Source: Anthoceros angustus (taxonomy: Eukaryota > Streptophyta > Anthocerotopsida > Anthocerotales > Anthocerotaceae). Taken from it: a stretch of DNA of 64,000 nucleotides. The position numbers and the translations under genes were made by a program. Location of the stretch: contig MU008195.1 in NCBI GenBank assembly GCA_010909165.1, forward strand, positions 1 through 64,000, in the 5' to 3' direction. Shown here piece by piece: positions 34,075 through 46,200 of the stretch. The notes beneath the pieces are model-generated. The model did no database searches. It saw nothing but the letters and a program-made list of their open reading frames with translations, and had not been told where the DNA came from. Position 1 is the first letter of the stretch, and each line of letters starts with the position of its first letter.

Positions 34075-36969
34075 TCAGTCGGCGCGAGCTCTGGCGATGG
34101 CGGACGCGGGCGCGGGCGCAGGCGCACGCGAGCTTCCTTCCTGCTCCTGCCGGGTGAGCTGCTCCTCCTTCTCCGCCAGCAGATGACCGTAGAGCTTCAG
34201 CATCTCCAGCTTCTGCGAGTCCCGGGCGCCGCGGTCCGCCAGGCGCTTCACCGACGGCGTCTGCGGCAGAATGTCCACTTGCTCGTAGTTTTTGGAGGTC
34301 CAGCGCTTAGGGATGAGCTCGGCGCGCGGCTGGTTCGGCTCCGTCTGCAGAAACGCGCTCAGGCCTCCTAGCACCGACGCCAGCTGCTCCTCCTCCTCGT
34401 GGATGCTGAAGTTATTCAGGATTCCGCTGATCTCGGTATGCAGGGTGTGCAGCCTCTCCACCTTGGCCTCCGGAGCCTCGCTGCTCGGCACCAGCTTCTC
34501 GTCTATGTAGCCTTTCAGCTCCCGAGACAGCTTCCGCACCAGCCGCCCCGGCAGCGCTGCTCCCGCGCCCGCTCCCGCTCCCGCTCCCGCTCCCTTTGCT
34601 GGTGGAGGAGGAACGAATTTGAAGCCTTCTGCTTCAGAGCTGGAAGAATCCGATTCTGAGCCCTCGTCCTCGCTGCTATCCCTTACTTTCACCTGAGATG
34701 CTGCCGCTGCTTCTGATGTTGCTGCCGACGCTGCCTTGCTTGACAGAGATCTGAATATTTCTTCTGATGTTAGACCTGATGGTGCTCCTACTGCTGCTGC
34801 AGATGCTGCCTTGCCTGACACGGATTTAGAGCTCGGCTTCCTTCTGCTCTCAGGCTCCGATTCCGAGCTGGAACGATGCCTTCCCGCCCTCTTGTCATCC
34901 GCCTCCGTCGTGCCGGCCTCAGCTGGCAGCTTTGTAGCAGAGGAAAATCCAGCTCTCGCAGAAGAAGAAGAGGCTCGAGGAGCTCTCACATCGGCATCGG
35001 CATGTGGTGCATCTCCATCGCTGCTGTCCGATGGCTCCGACTGAGGCCTGGATCTGGCCGACTTGGATCTGGTAGAGGATAGGTCGCGGGACACGGACTT
35101 TCTTGACACGCTGCCTGCTCCTGATTTGAAAGACGAGGGTCTCCCGTACTTCTGATCTCCGTCAGTCGTCGAGTCCTGCTTGCTTGCGTCAGCCCCGGAG
35201 TCTGCTTGTTGTCTGCCATTGCCGGAATCAGAACGGGAAGCCGGCCGCCTGGACGAGCTCAGCTGCCTTGAGACGGCAACACTAGCATCCTCCTCGCCGT
35301 CGGCAGCAGCAGGGGTGACCCTGGGGCGGGACAGGGACCTGGAGCTCGGCCGCCTCGCCACCAGCTTCGGCTCCTCCTCCGAGCTGCTGCTCCCGACCTT
35401 CAAGCCCTTGCCGGAGTGGGAGCGGGAGTTGGAGCGGGAGCGGGAGCTCGGGCGCCTGGCTACCAGCTTCGCCTCGCCATCGCCGTCCGAGACGTCTCTC
35501 ACGTCTCGCACCTCAAGGCCCTTGCCGGAGCTGGAGCGGGAGTTGGAGCGTGAGGAGGACCGGGCGTGGCTTGCCAGGGCCTCTGCCTGCAGCCTGGCGT
35601 CTTCCTCCGTGTCCAGATCCGACTCCGAGTCGTACCTGAAACCCTTGGCGGAATTGGAACGCACGGACCTGGAGGTGGAGATGGAGCGGGCGCCTGGCTA
35701 CCAGCTTCGCCTCGCCATCGCCGTCCGAGACGTCTCTCACGTCTCGCACCTCAAGGCCCTTGCCGGAGCTGGAGCGGGAGTTGGAGCGTGAGGAGGACCG
35801 GGCGTGGCTTGCCAGGGCCTCTGCCTGCAGCCTGGCGTCTTCCTCCGTGTCCAGATCCGACTCCGAGTCGTACCTGAAACCCTTGGCGGAATTGGAACGC
35901 ACGGACCTGGAGGTGGAGATGGAGCGGGCGCGCCTGGCTGCTGCCTCCACCTGAAGCCTGACGTCGGCATCTTCCTGATCCGAAGACGAATCCTTGTCAG
36001 GCTTGAAACTCTTGCCAGAACTGGAGCGCGAAGTTGCGTGCTTGGCGGATCCCTCCTCCTGCAGCCCGGCGTTGGCGTCGGCGTCGGTGTCCAGATCGGC
36101 GTCGCCGTCGTACTTGTACCCCTTGTTGGAATTGGAGCGGGAATTGGGACGCGAATTCTGCCGCGAATTGGAGCGGGAAGATTTGGAGACGGACTTGGAC
36201 AGGGATTTGGACCTGGCGCGTCTCGCAGCTGCTGCCTCTGCTTGGAGCCTGGCGTCCTCCTCCGAATCCAGGTCCGAGTCCGCCTCGTACTTGGAGGATT
36301 TGCCGGAGTTGGAGCTGCGTTGGTTCTTCAATCTGGTGCCGCCGCTTCTTCTCACCGACTCCTCTTCCTCCTCAGCCAGAACCTCCTCAGAATCATCCTT
36401 CCCCACAGCCCGGGCCTCCAGCACCTCCCCTCCCGCTGCTCCCACTTCCCTGGCCCGGCGGCTGCTGGAGTCCTTGTCCGAGCTGCTCTTGCTCTTGAGG
36501 GAGCTCTTCCGGGAGCTCCGCCCCTGCTGACGGGCTCCCGGACTCCTCCGCCACCAGCCTCACCTCCCCTCGTTCCCCAGCCTCCGCAGCATTTCCTCAT
36601 TCCGGAACTTATTCTCGATCCAAGCCTGCCCGCTGTTCTTCACGCTCTGCAGCAAGCCCCACACCCAGCTCGTCTCCTCCCTTGCGGCGGCTTCCGATGC
36701 TCGTTCCAGAAGCCGGTGGAATTGTCGGCTGCCGCAGCATCTCGCCTCCTCCTCCTGCCCTGCCCCTCCCCGTGCGCGTGCGCCGCCGCCCTGTGCTCCA
36801 GAGCCGGCCCGATGCTCACCACCACCACCACGAACACGGCTGTGGAGATGAGCAGCGGCGAGAAGAACCTCACCACCGGGTAGAAGGGCGGCGTGAAGAG
36901 CAGCAGCGACAGGCACGACACCACAGGGTGCCTCCACATCAGACCCAACAAATCGGCGATGAAGGCCAT
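34075..36969 (-). CDS. Ser/Arg-rich protein with N-terminal hydrophobic segment, frame broken
   Basis: A long Ser/Arg/Lys/Asp-rich coding region. A hydrophobic first exon (36969-36820, 50 aa, ending before GTGAGC) resembles the N-terminal membrane anchor of some uncharacterised plant proteins. A second open block (36790-36561) contains EETSWVWGLLQSVKNSGQAW. The main body (about 36530 to 34075) has repeated units of the type ARLQAEA...RARS-SRS-NS-KG(F/Y)KYDSESDLDTEEDA, and ends with a helical region with WTSKNYEQVDILPQ and EKEEQLTRQEQE. A single in-frame TGA at about 36560 (possibly removed by an intron) and a 238-bp duplication (see 35453-35928) interrupt the frame; ignoring one copy gives one 711-codon frame from 36445. 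Function unknown; the exon structure at the 5' end is tentative. Confidence 0.55.
35453..35928. repeat. 238-bp exact tandem duplication inside coding region
   Basis: Two adjacent copies (about 35453-35690 and 35691-35928), offset exactly 238 bp and identical wherever compared by eye. Because 238 is not a multiple of three, translation leaves the Ser/Arg-rich frame at the join: the upstream ORF (from 36445) continues into a nonsense tail ending at 35513, and the downstream ORF restarts with the same Met-Arg-Ser-Asn-Ser-Ala-Lys segment. Confidence 0.9.
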
Positions 36970-39900
36970 GGTAACCAACAAAATCGTCTCTCTCCTCCCT
37001 TGTGCTCTTCTGCTCTTCTTCCCGCCCTTTGCCCTTCCCCTTCCTCCCTTCCTCTGCTGCTGCTGCTGCTCTCCCTCGAATGCCTGCCTGCAATGCCTGC
37101 GACCAGAAACTCACATTCCCACTATTTATTCTGTAGATGCGATCACCAGGCCCTCACTTCACTTTCACTTCACTTTCACTTCACTTCACTCACTCAAGAG
37201 GCCTGGGGCCTCTCCTCGCCGCTGCTGCCGTGCAGTGTACTGCAAGTCCAGCTGGGATTTCAGTGGAATGCAAAGGCCCGCACCGGCCCTCCAGTTGACC
37301 CAGGAGACACATCAACGCAGGCACAGGCGGGATGAGCAGAGCAGAGCAGAGACCAGTGGTGGAGAAGCAGCAGCTCGCTCTGCTTGGCAACAGCACCAAC
37401 AGAGCAGACGCAGGAGCAGGAACGGATCCAGCAACGGAACAGGACAGATCCCGGGACATAAAAAAATGGTTGGCGGAGGAGGCAGCCAACAAAGAACACC
37501 TTTCCGAGAACACAACAGCAGGGCAGGGAAGGGCAGGGCAGGGCAGGGCACACACACAAGACACACTTCGCTTTGCCACTGGGTAGCCAGCCGACTGGGC
37601 GTGGAGGGCCGGTGGGGTGTGGTGGGTGGGACTGGGTGGGAGTGCGGGAAATCTGGGAGCAAGAATTTGTAAGCCCCAGGGCGAGGCGGGATGCCGTACA
37701 GGAACGAGGGCGGAGCGGCGGGACCGTGCGACGGCCAGGACACGTCTTTAGGGCCACACAAGGGCGGAAGCCTGCGGACGTGGAGCGAACGGAGCGAAGG
37801 GCGCGGCCCGCGAGCCGTGGGAAGCACTTGTCCCCGTCTCACTGGCTTCACGCCCTGCAAATGGATTGTTGTGCGTCTCCCACCCATCTAAAACAGTGGC
37901 GGGAGAGCCCACGGCCAGCCACGTGCGCTGCCCTTGGGCACGAGTCACCTGCCAACGCATTTTGACCGCAGCCCATCAACCCCTTTGTTTCGGCTCGCCT
38001 CGGCACATGCTCGAATGGGACTCCCCCCACGGGGTCGGTTGGTGTGTACTCTTGCTTTGCGCAGCTGGAAAGGATAGGCTGCACACAAGAGAAGGAAGGA
38101 AGAAAGAAAGAACGTAAGGTGGCTCTCCCTCTCTCCCTCTCTCCCTCTCCCTGTCAAGCCCCAGGCCTGCTTGCACCGTCGCTTTCGCAATTCAGGCTAC
38201 ACTTCGTTTGCATTTGTACACACTTCCTATCAATGGCTTACATGTACGTCTTTCCTTGTTTTCTTGCTCTTTAACTCCTTCTTGCTAATAGTGCCTGATT
38301 TTTGTGCTGGCCTTTTACACAATCTGTAAGGAACATGGGACTCCAGCTCCGGATCCCGGATTCCAGAGCAGGCAGCAGACTTTAACGCTTATGTATGTCG
38401 ACCTGATTTGCATGATTGCCTCACCCACCGTCCTTGTCTCTGTTGTGTCGCCTTCTTTCGTAGTGGACAACTAATAATGGCGTGGGTGTGAGGGGAGGGC
38501 TTACGAAATATCTTTTTCGAGTCTGCCAAAACAGTACTGGGTGCTACTACGGTATGTGTATGTACACAAGTCGGAACTGGGGGTAACAGCTATGCACTAC
38601 ATACATATGAAGGCAGCCTGCGCCTGCAGGGCCAGCAGGACAGCGACTTGATTGATGGCTCGATGCACATCCCGCAGGACCGGGCTCCCTCTTCCCTCTG
38701 CTCCATCGTGGTGATTCAAGGCGCCCATTTACAATATGCGCATCTGGCTCCATGTGCTTCGAGCTCGTCTGCGCAGGGAGTGCCAGCCACTGCAGCATGG
38801 TTGGTGCACAGGTATTCTATGTAGGTAGGATAGGTGGGGATGAGCCCAGAGGCACCCATGCCACTTTCTCAGGGCGTCTTCACTCTCACTGTCAGACAGG
38901 ATTGCAGCCGAGCATGATCTGGAGCTCGGAGGACAATGTCACCACTCTGCACCGAATTGTGAAGGAGTGGCAGGGTCCTGACAGTTGTTGAATTTTCGCA
39001 CGCAGGTTCTCTATCCGTTCTACATACCTCTGCCCACCGACCAAAAGTTCTCGTACATGTTAGCTAGGCTAAGACATGAAGATGTGTGGCAGCAGAGGAC
39101 TTTGAGGCAGCCTCCGAATTATGATATTGCGGCCAAATCAGAGCGGCCCCGCCCTATATCTATTTTGCCGTGCGTCAGCAGTCTAGACACCTCCAGCCCA
39201 TCACATGATTCTCGAATCGGAATCGGCATAGCTTGCGGCAACGTCTCAGCCGGCCCGATAGTATGCAAGTCTCCCAAGCGCTCCTGCCTCTCATTCACTG
39301 TTATATGCCACCAGGAATGTTGCATCCTTGGGCTCCGCTCCTTGCTGCTGCCACTTCAGTCCGCTCTCACTTCGTAGGGTGTGATCATTCTGCAAATCTT
39401 CCATACAGTCCACCAGGGCAATCTTCCGACAACTCTATGCCTCCACTAGATCGCATACAGATTCCAGCAGGCTGTTTCCCCAATATTCCTACTTATATTT
39501 TCGGCTCGTTCTTGGATGCGAAGATAATTGGCAATAACTGTACTGGGTTGTAATCTATTTCCAGCAGCGGAAAGGAGTAGTCGATGAGTAGTTCATTGTC
39601 GCTGGATACCTGCTTCGCACTACCGTGGATTCTAAGATACTTTCAAGCAACTAAGACTCTTAAGGAAATTTCTTTGCTTACACTAGTGGAGAACCCTTCA
39701 CAAGCAACTGCTACAAGGTTACAAAATCTCCATGTCATCGTGTTCCATGCACGCAACGTTATCAACATCCACTAGCACTTTTACCCAATACAAAAAGGAC
39801 ATGGGAGTTCAAGCATCACATAGAAACACATTCCCAACCTTCCTGTCCGAGCAAATGCTCACCAGCTCATCCACTCAAATACAGCTCACCAACTCATCCA

Positions 39901-40100
39901 CTCGAACATAGCTGCATTCCCAGTCGGTATACCTCACACCTAATTTGCCTGCTGATGATATGAATGCAAAACCAAACTAGCCAAAATAGTCTAGCACGTT
40001 AGAGGGAACCGACTGAAGTGTGCTGTAGATGAACCACAAGGAATCAACAGCATCAGAAAGTATTGAACATTAAAACTCAACATTTGAATGAGGAATTGGC
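36970..40100. other. Intergenic region, no gene supported
   Basis: Probably contains the promoter of the Ser/Arg-rich gene near 37000-37200. There are simple repeats: (CTTCACTTT)n at 37155-37195 and (CTCTCC)n at 38121-38150. GC-rich until about 38000, then average. ORFs here are short or antisense. Confidence 0.5.
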
Positions 40101-40120
40101 TTAACTCCTCCGTCACATCT

Positions 40121-40256
40121 TTAACTTGGATCTTAGTCACTATCAGCAAAGACATAGTGAGTAATGCTGAATTTACATAAAAGCAGGTAAAAGGCTAGCA
40201 CTGGAAAGTAAGTATCAATCACACTTCTGTGTCTTTGACTAAGATCCAAGAATTAA
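40121..40256. repeat. Inverted repeat, possible MITE-like fold-back
   Basis: CTTGGATCTTAGTCA (40125-40139) and its exact complement TGACTAAGATCCAAG (40236-40250) flank about 96 bp, with TTAA at the left and AATTAA at the right edge. A second hairpin follows at 40360-40399, with 18-base arms, 16 of 18 paired, and a 4-base loop. Confidence 0.75.
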
Positions 40257-40359
40257 ATTAGGGGAGGTTCACTTCATTAAATTGAGCCATGTTTCAGGAA
40301 GTGTGATAGTATCCTCCAAAACAATAACTACCTAAATTGAGTGCAGGCTACCAACTGCC

Positions 40360-40399
40360 AATGTGTGTCTAAATGGCTTAGGCCAAATGGACACACATT
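40360..40399. repeat. Hairpin with 18-base arms
   Basis: AATGTGTGTCTAAATGGC at 40360-40377 pairs with 40382-40399 at 16 of 18 positions. It lies some 150 bp before the PPR pseudogene. Confidence 0.8.
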
Positions 40400-40552
40400 C
40401 ATAAGAACATCATGATTTTAGATCGATACTTAGATGGAGTCCCTAAAGGGAGTGGACTGTCTCGTCGTTTTCTCAATCAGTCATGGGAGAACTATGTTTC
40501 AGAGATGCCGAGAAAGGCACAAAATTCATCCTCGCTGTGGTAGAAGCCATCG

Positions 40553-41000
40553 TTGAGGGCTCTCAAACCGAAGAGATGTCAAGAAGGCATGGTTGTACCC
40601 GATTCCATGACTTTTGTGTGCCTCTTGCTGGCTTGTGAAAATGTGGCATCCTTGGGTGTGGGAAGACAGCCACACAGGAAGATTGTAGGACAGGGTCTCC
40701 AAGCTGATGTGCTCGTAGCTGGCAGTTTGATTAACGTGACTGGGAAGTCCAGCAGCATGGTTGATTCTCAGCAGGTGTTTGACGCATTGCCAAAAAGAGA
40801 CACTGTCATCGGGAAGAACTGATTGCAGGCAGCACCTGTGAAGCTCACAAAAGAGTGGTTTTTCGAGTTGTTCTAGAGAATGAAACAGGATGGCATGTAA
40901 CCAGGATGGTGTCGCATTACTTGTTGTACTGACAGTGTGCACAGTCAACTCAACTTCCAATTTCTTTAGCATGGTGTTGCTGGCCAGAGCCAGCCCAATC
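40553..41000 (+). pseudogene. Decayed PPR gene fragment
   Basis: Translated from 40553, the frame reads EGMVVPDSMTFVCLLLAC, VGRQ-H-KIV-QGLQADVLVAGSLIN and SSMVDSQQVFDALPKRDTV, matching consecutive L and S motifs of the intact PPR gene at 50137. The Trp-Gly-Ala-Leu part is lost, there are stop codons near 40820 and 40876, and the frame shifts before DGVALLVVLTVC (about 40905). It is about 10 kb from, and in the same orientation as, the intact gene. RNA-editing or RNA-binding function is lost. Confidence 0.85.
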
Positions 41001-41399
41001 ATCTCCGGAGGACACAACAAAACAGTTTCTGTTCCATCACTGTTTCTGTTTCCAGTTCTCACAGCCTCCGGACCAAGGATCAGTCAAGGAGTGTAAGAAC
41101 GCAATACAGCGAACTGCACAGATTAATCCGCTGAATCATCGTCCAAGCTATGTGCAAGAACGTCGGACCACGTCAAACCTATACCCGCCTTTTTGTCACA
41201 ATGTACTTCATCTGTGCAGGCCAATTCCATTATCCACAACCACCTCGCACATGACGATTGATTTTTTTTGGTGTCGAGTGAGGCCCGGTGAAGCCCAGCC
41301 TGTACATATATAGAGTTTGGACTTTTCATTCCAACTGTCTTCACCGATGCCTGCAGAATCGTGCATGGGTGAAGGAAGGGTTGAAGCAGTCTAATCGTA

Positions 41400-41660
41400 T
41401 GGGTGAAGAAAGGGTAGAAGCAGTCTATCAAGCATGTGACAATGTGGCAGCCTGGTGTGTCGGAAGACAGCAACACGCACAAAACCGTTCATCGTCTTCA
41501 AGACGGGGTAGACTGCCCAAATCATTCCGGGCCAGACAGTCCAGCAGCCGCCGCCGCCGAGACAGTAATCTGAAAACAGTAATCTGCAAGAGGCACACAA
41601 ATGTCACGGAATTGGGTACAACCATGCCTTCCTGACATCCTTCTGTTCGAGAACCTCGAG
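41400..41660. pseudogene. Rearranged PPR fragments in opposite orientations
   Basis: On the plus strand 41426-41483 encodes YQACDNVAAWCVGRQQHAQ, the L-to-S junction of PPR motifs. On the minus strand, 41650-41587 encodes EGCQEGMVVPNSVTFVCLLQ, the motif that should come just before it. The minus-strand piece is about 90 percent identical by eye to 40555-40629. An inversion of one motif inside a PPR copy explains this. Confidence 0.8.
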
Positions 41661-41863
41661 ACAATCGTTGACAGAACACAGGGGTCGAACCTCCCCCGCC
41701 CTCTTGCTGACGACTTGGCCTCCCTCAACGTGCGAGCCATTGGCTTCCCACTTGTGATAAGGTCGTCCGCACATCGACAAGCATTAATGATAAACCATCT
41801 TTGGCTTGTTTGCAGATTACTGTTTTCAGTGCTGCCCCCGTCAGTTATGGCAAACAAGCCAAA
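41570..41863. repeat. Nested inverted repeats (19 bp and 14 bp)
   Basis: CTGAAAACAGTAATCTGCA at 41570-41588 is the exact complement of 41811-41829. The second arm overlaps another hairpin, TTTGGCTTGTTTGC at 41800-41813 with its complement at 41850-41863. The outer repeat borders the inverted PPR fragment and may mark the inversion breakpoints. Confidence 0.85.
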
Positions 41864-41899
41864 GGTGTTTACCATAAACATTTTTGGGATCATTCTCTT

Positions 41900-43270
41900 C
41901 ATACAGTACCGTGCAGCAGCTCGAACCCTGCCATCTCATGACACGTACAGCTGCTGATCCTAATTCTGCAGTCAAGAGGAAGCTCACTACATCTCTAGAG
42001 CATTCACAAACCAAAAATCTATCCTACCCAGCCAGAAGAGGATACATCAGGGATCAGTTTCAGGGGCTGGACCCTGTAAACTGGAGTAGACAGGGTCCCG
42101 CCAGTTCACGACAGTTTCCCTTGGGCCTCCGTAGGACTCCTGACACAGGAAACAGACTTAGGCAGAGAAATCGTCCGTCCTTGAACACAAATCCGGCACC
42201 TGCCGCCATCCTAGCTCATCTGGCACAGCAGAAAGTGCTGCGTGCTTGAAATGACACACTTGACACCACAGACTCATCTGGCACCTGCCTTTGGACGAGG
42301 AACAGGCACGTTATCAGTAGGACAACGGTCACATCCAGGAACACAGTCCCGAGGCTAGCCAAAATCCAGGGCGCCTTGCCTACCATTTCATCCCTGCATT
42401 AGGACCAGGATGGCAACCAGGTGAATAAGATGTGAAGTGACGTCTTCTTGCAGTAATCGAATCCCCTTCAAGAGACGTAGGAATGATAGAACAAGGAATG
42501 ACAATCCCGTTCGCATTAGTACATGAGTTGGGCGACCCAAAATCCCAAATACAGGGCGCCCCAAGATGCCCATTTGGAAATACATGGAAAGGCTCGATAC
42601 GAATGTGGTTCTGCTGTTTCCAAAATGCCAAACTTCGAGAAGAAGTCACCAAACAGCACACACATTCTATTGCACACACCAATCCCATAGCAAGTCGATG
42701 CGTACACAGTGCATTGGTGCTGTAGCCATAGATAACGGAGTTCCCACCCACAGAATACCCAGCTGAGATGCACCCAGCAGAAATTGGTAGGCAGCCTCTT
42801 CAGAAGAGTGATTCCCTCGGATGTAAAGAATATTCATGAACCGACAACAAATATGCAGCGCAGTGCCTTCACAACCCATGGCCTGGTGCCTACAGGTCCA
42901 TTTCATGGGGAACTGAGTGGGACTGCTCTGATCAGTCAAGCTCTTGCAGCCAGGCTTCTTGCTTGTCCCCCGGCTCGGCAGCTGTTAGAAGATACTGAAG
43001 CACAGATGAAGTTTGAATTAGCCATTACTCATGGAGCAGGGCAGGATGTCATTCCTGGCCATTCATGCATGCTCAGACCGGAGCATCCCTCCCTTTACCA
43101 ACCAGGGGCCGCTGTTGTTCATGAATTCTGGAACATGTTCAAGAGTCACAATCTTGAACCACTCAAAAGATGAATTCAGAGGTGGCCATCAGCAAAGACT
43201 GATGTGAAACAAAGCAGGATTGGGCTACACATCCTTATACCACTACACAATCACGTGGTGCAGATCGCTC
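41900..43270. other. Intergenic stretch with one unrecognised ORF
   Basis: 42784-43173 (plus) is a 129-aa open frame with Gly/Pro/Ala-rich text (Thr-Gly-Pro-Phe-His-Gly-Glu-Leu-Ser-Gly near 40). No family is recognised and it may be chance or a fragment. Nothing else is supported. Confidence 0.35.
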
Positions 43271-43276
43271 CTCCAG

Positions 43277-46200
43277 TCATGTACCAAATCCCGGGGTGAT
43301 GCTGCAACACACGTCGTTTGAGTAGCTCTTCCGAAATTGCACCCTATGCAGTTGGAATATCCCGCCGATGTGATCCTTTACCAACGGCTTGACCAGATCG
43401 CTCAGGGTAATCCATGCCTCCTTCACGGGAATGTCCTGGTCCGCCGATGGACCTGTCAGGTTGACATCTAACCTGGACAGGTCTGCGTCCAGAGAGGCCG
43501 CAGTGAGATACAGCGCTCCATCCAAGCTGGTGAAGGGGTCGGGAACCGCATTCCCAATGCCGGCAGCCACATGTAGGCCAGCTTTCACTAGGAAAACCAA
43601 AACCTTGATACCTCTGATTGCTAGGGCCTGATCCACTTCCACTTCGCATCCTCCAATGTCAAGTCGAATCCAGTTTGGCCCTCCACGATGTGATTCCCAA
43701 AGATGTTTTCGCACATGAAGTGCAGCTTAGCCGCTTTGCCCACACGCACCCCTGCAATCAACCTCTGTACTACACCCACGTCTGCAGTGGTGATGTAGGG
43801 ACGTCTGGGTATCTGACTGCTTTCTAATTCTGCAGAGAAATTCATAATCTCATCCATCTTCGAAAGCAAGAATTGTTGAGTAGCTTCCTGCCCAGCCTTG
43901 ATAGCGCTCATCTCATGTTGGATAAGTTGCAAAGTCTCGCCAATTCTATCCACTTTGACTCCCACTGCTTTCACCTCTTGCTTCAAATCTCTTATCCCTT
44001 GATTGATGTTTTGCAACAGTTGCTCCCCCATCTCCGAGTGAGTAGTTCCAGGGAGGGATATAGTACGTCGGATGCTGACAAACCGAGACGTTTGAACTGG
44101 TGCGTCTTGTTGTGCGAGCACCCCTTTCTCTGTAGGCAGGACTTCCTCTACAGCTGCATCTATGTTGGATATGGTTTGAAGGAGACCTGTTCGTCGCCTT
44201 TGCAAGACATCCAAGAGTTCACCAGCACTTAAGAGCTCATCAGCTCCTCAAAGGCATTCCTCAAAAGGCTTCAGGACATTCTGGCCACCACCATTTGAAG
44301 TCGGCCAGATCCATGAGGAGAAAATCTCCCTGTACAGTCTTGTTGGTCTGCAAAACACGCTTGAGCAAATCCTGCGTTAGCACTGACTGATTATGCCGGT
44401 AGATACAGAGTGTGAGGTTTTCGACACACTCGGTCCTGATAATTCCTTCCACAAGCTCGACTCCCGGACTGCCTTCAGGGAAGCACAAAAGATTTCAACT
44501 TTGCAATCACATGTTCCTTGAGAAACTCGATAGTTTCATCTTTGCTCTTGGATGACCTCACCAGAATATCGATATGGTCACCGATGTCTCCGGTGTCCTC
44601 TCCGATATCCCCACTGCTTTCCAAAACACATCCATACCATCACACCAAAACTTGATGAGGTTGCGTTCAATACGATATTGATGAGGTTGCATGCCATGGA
44701 ATCCGAACAAATCCTTTCGAAGGCAGACCTGCAATACGCAAACCTCCACAATGTCAGTAAACAGGTTGAAGACACACACCATCAAACACAAAAGACATGT
44801 TGGTAGTTATCGTACTTGGAATCTAGGAAAAAGCCTGGACCAAGAAACGTCTTCGTCTTGTCAAGGCACTGTAACCTCCTTCCGAGGTAGTTGTAATTGC
44901 TTGCTGTATCAGCAGTTTCCCAGTTCAACTGTCGTCTCCCAGGAAGAGCGTCACCATTACCGGCGGCCATGGTGAAGGGAACAAAGAATCCGACACGTCG
45001 AGTCCCATCCTCTTCATAGCATAAGTTGAGAGTGGTCATCAACGATACCAGATGTTGCCTTTCAATCCCTCCGCTTGTGTGCCTCTGAGAATCTCATCCA
45101 AGGTGGAATGAAGGAGACTTTGAGCAACAAATCCATCTGAGGAATACGACAAACCTCTAGTAGACGGGAGACATGCTCTGGTTAGAAGCTGAATGAGTCG
45201 CCCTAAAAAATTGTGACTGATCCAGTGTGGATTTATCACCACAACATCTGTATCTTGAAAACAGATGATACTACCCACATCATGCAAATAGGCAAGAATG
45301 GCTCCCAATCGTTCCCCTCATCTTGAACCCCACCTTCGTGGAGACTCTTAGCTCGTTTTGGAACAAAGTTTGAAGTTGCTGTTTCCTCACCATCGGTTGA
45401 GCTGGATGTTGGGATACCCAGGCAGTCAAATCAGCACTCAATCGGTTGCATACCTCGGTACCCAAAACAGTTTAGTTGCAAATAGAGCTCGAAACGATTC
45501 CATGAGTGCGTCCAGCAAGGGCTTCACACTCTTGGCAGATCGAGCGTCCATGGAGAAGAGTGTGTTGTTTCCACGTGAACAACCTGTTCAAACTCGGTGG
45601 CCAACTCTGTCAGAACGGGTTGAAGGAGATCCGGTAATGCTTCAGCATCAGAACGCTTCATCTTATCCACATGAGTTGCCACCACAAATATTTAAGGCAA
45701 AGTAGAGCCCACGTTGCGACAATTTGAGTTGATGAACCTAAGCCAGTACGCCAAGCTCCTTCTGAACCTGTCCTGCAGGACATTAGGCGGATGCAGTTGG
45801 GGAGGTTTCCGATTATCAAATGGGCTGAACGCAAACAGGAAAACACATGCTTGGTTGAAGGTCGGAAAAAGGTAGTCTTGCAGAGCTCGGTAGTGAGCTT
45901 GTCCAGCCAGATCCCACATGGTAACTTGCATATCATGGTCGTTGCGCAACACCTCGATTTCTATGCCTTCCGTTCTGCTACCGGTGACGGAAGCCATCCG
46001 TCGCCAAGCACGAAATATTTTTCCCTTCAGTCGAGCTAGAACTTGGCTGAGCTGGAACTTGGGTGATGCGGCTGTCTGTCGTCTCCATGCGCGAATCATG
46101 GTGGTGCGGAGAGTGGTCTTCCCTGCCAAAGGGGCACCGCACAGGAAGAGGCGCCCAGCCTTGGGCATCACAGGCCCTTGCCTGTCCACGAGCAAAGGCC

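Noticed and set aside
35804-36883. 359-aa plus-strand gene
   Set aside because: It is antisense to the Ser/Arg-rich gene; low-complexity composition keeps it open.
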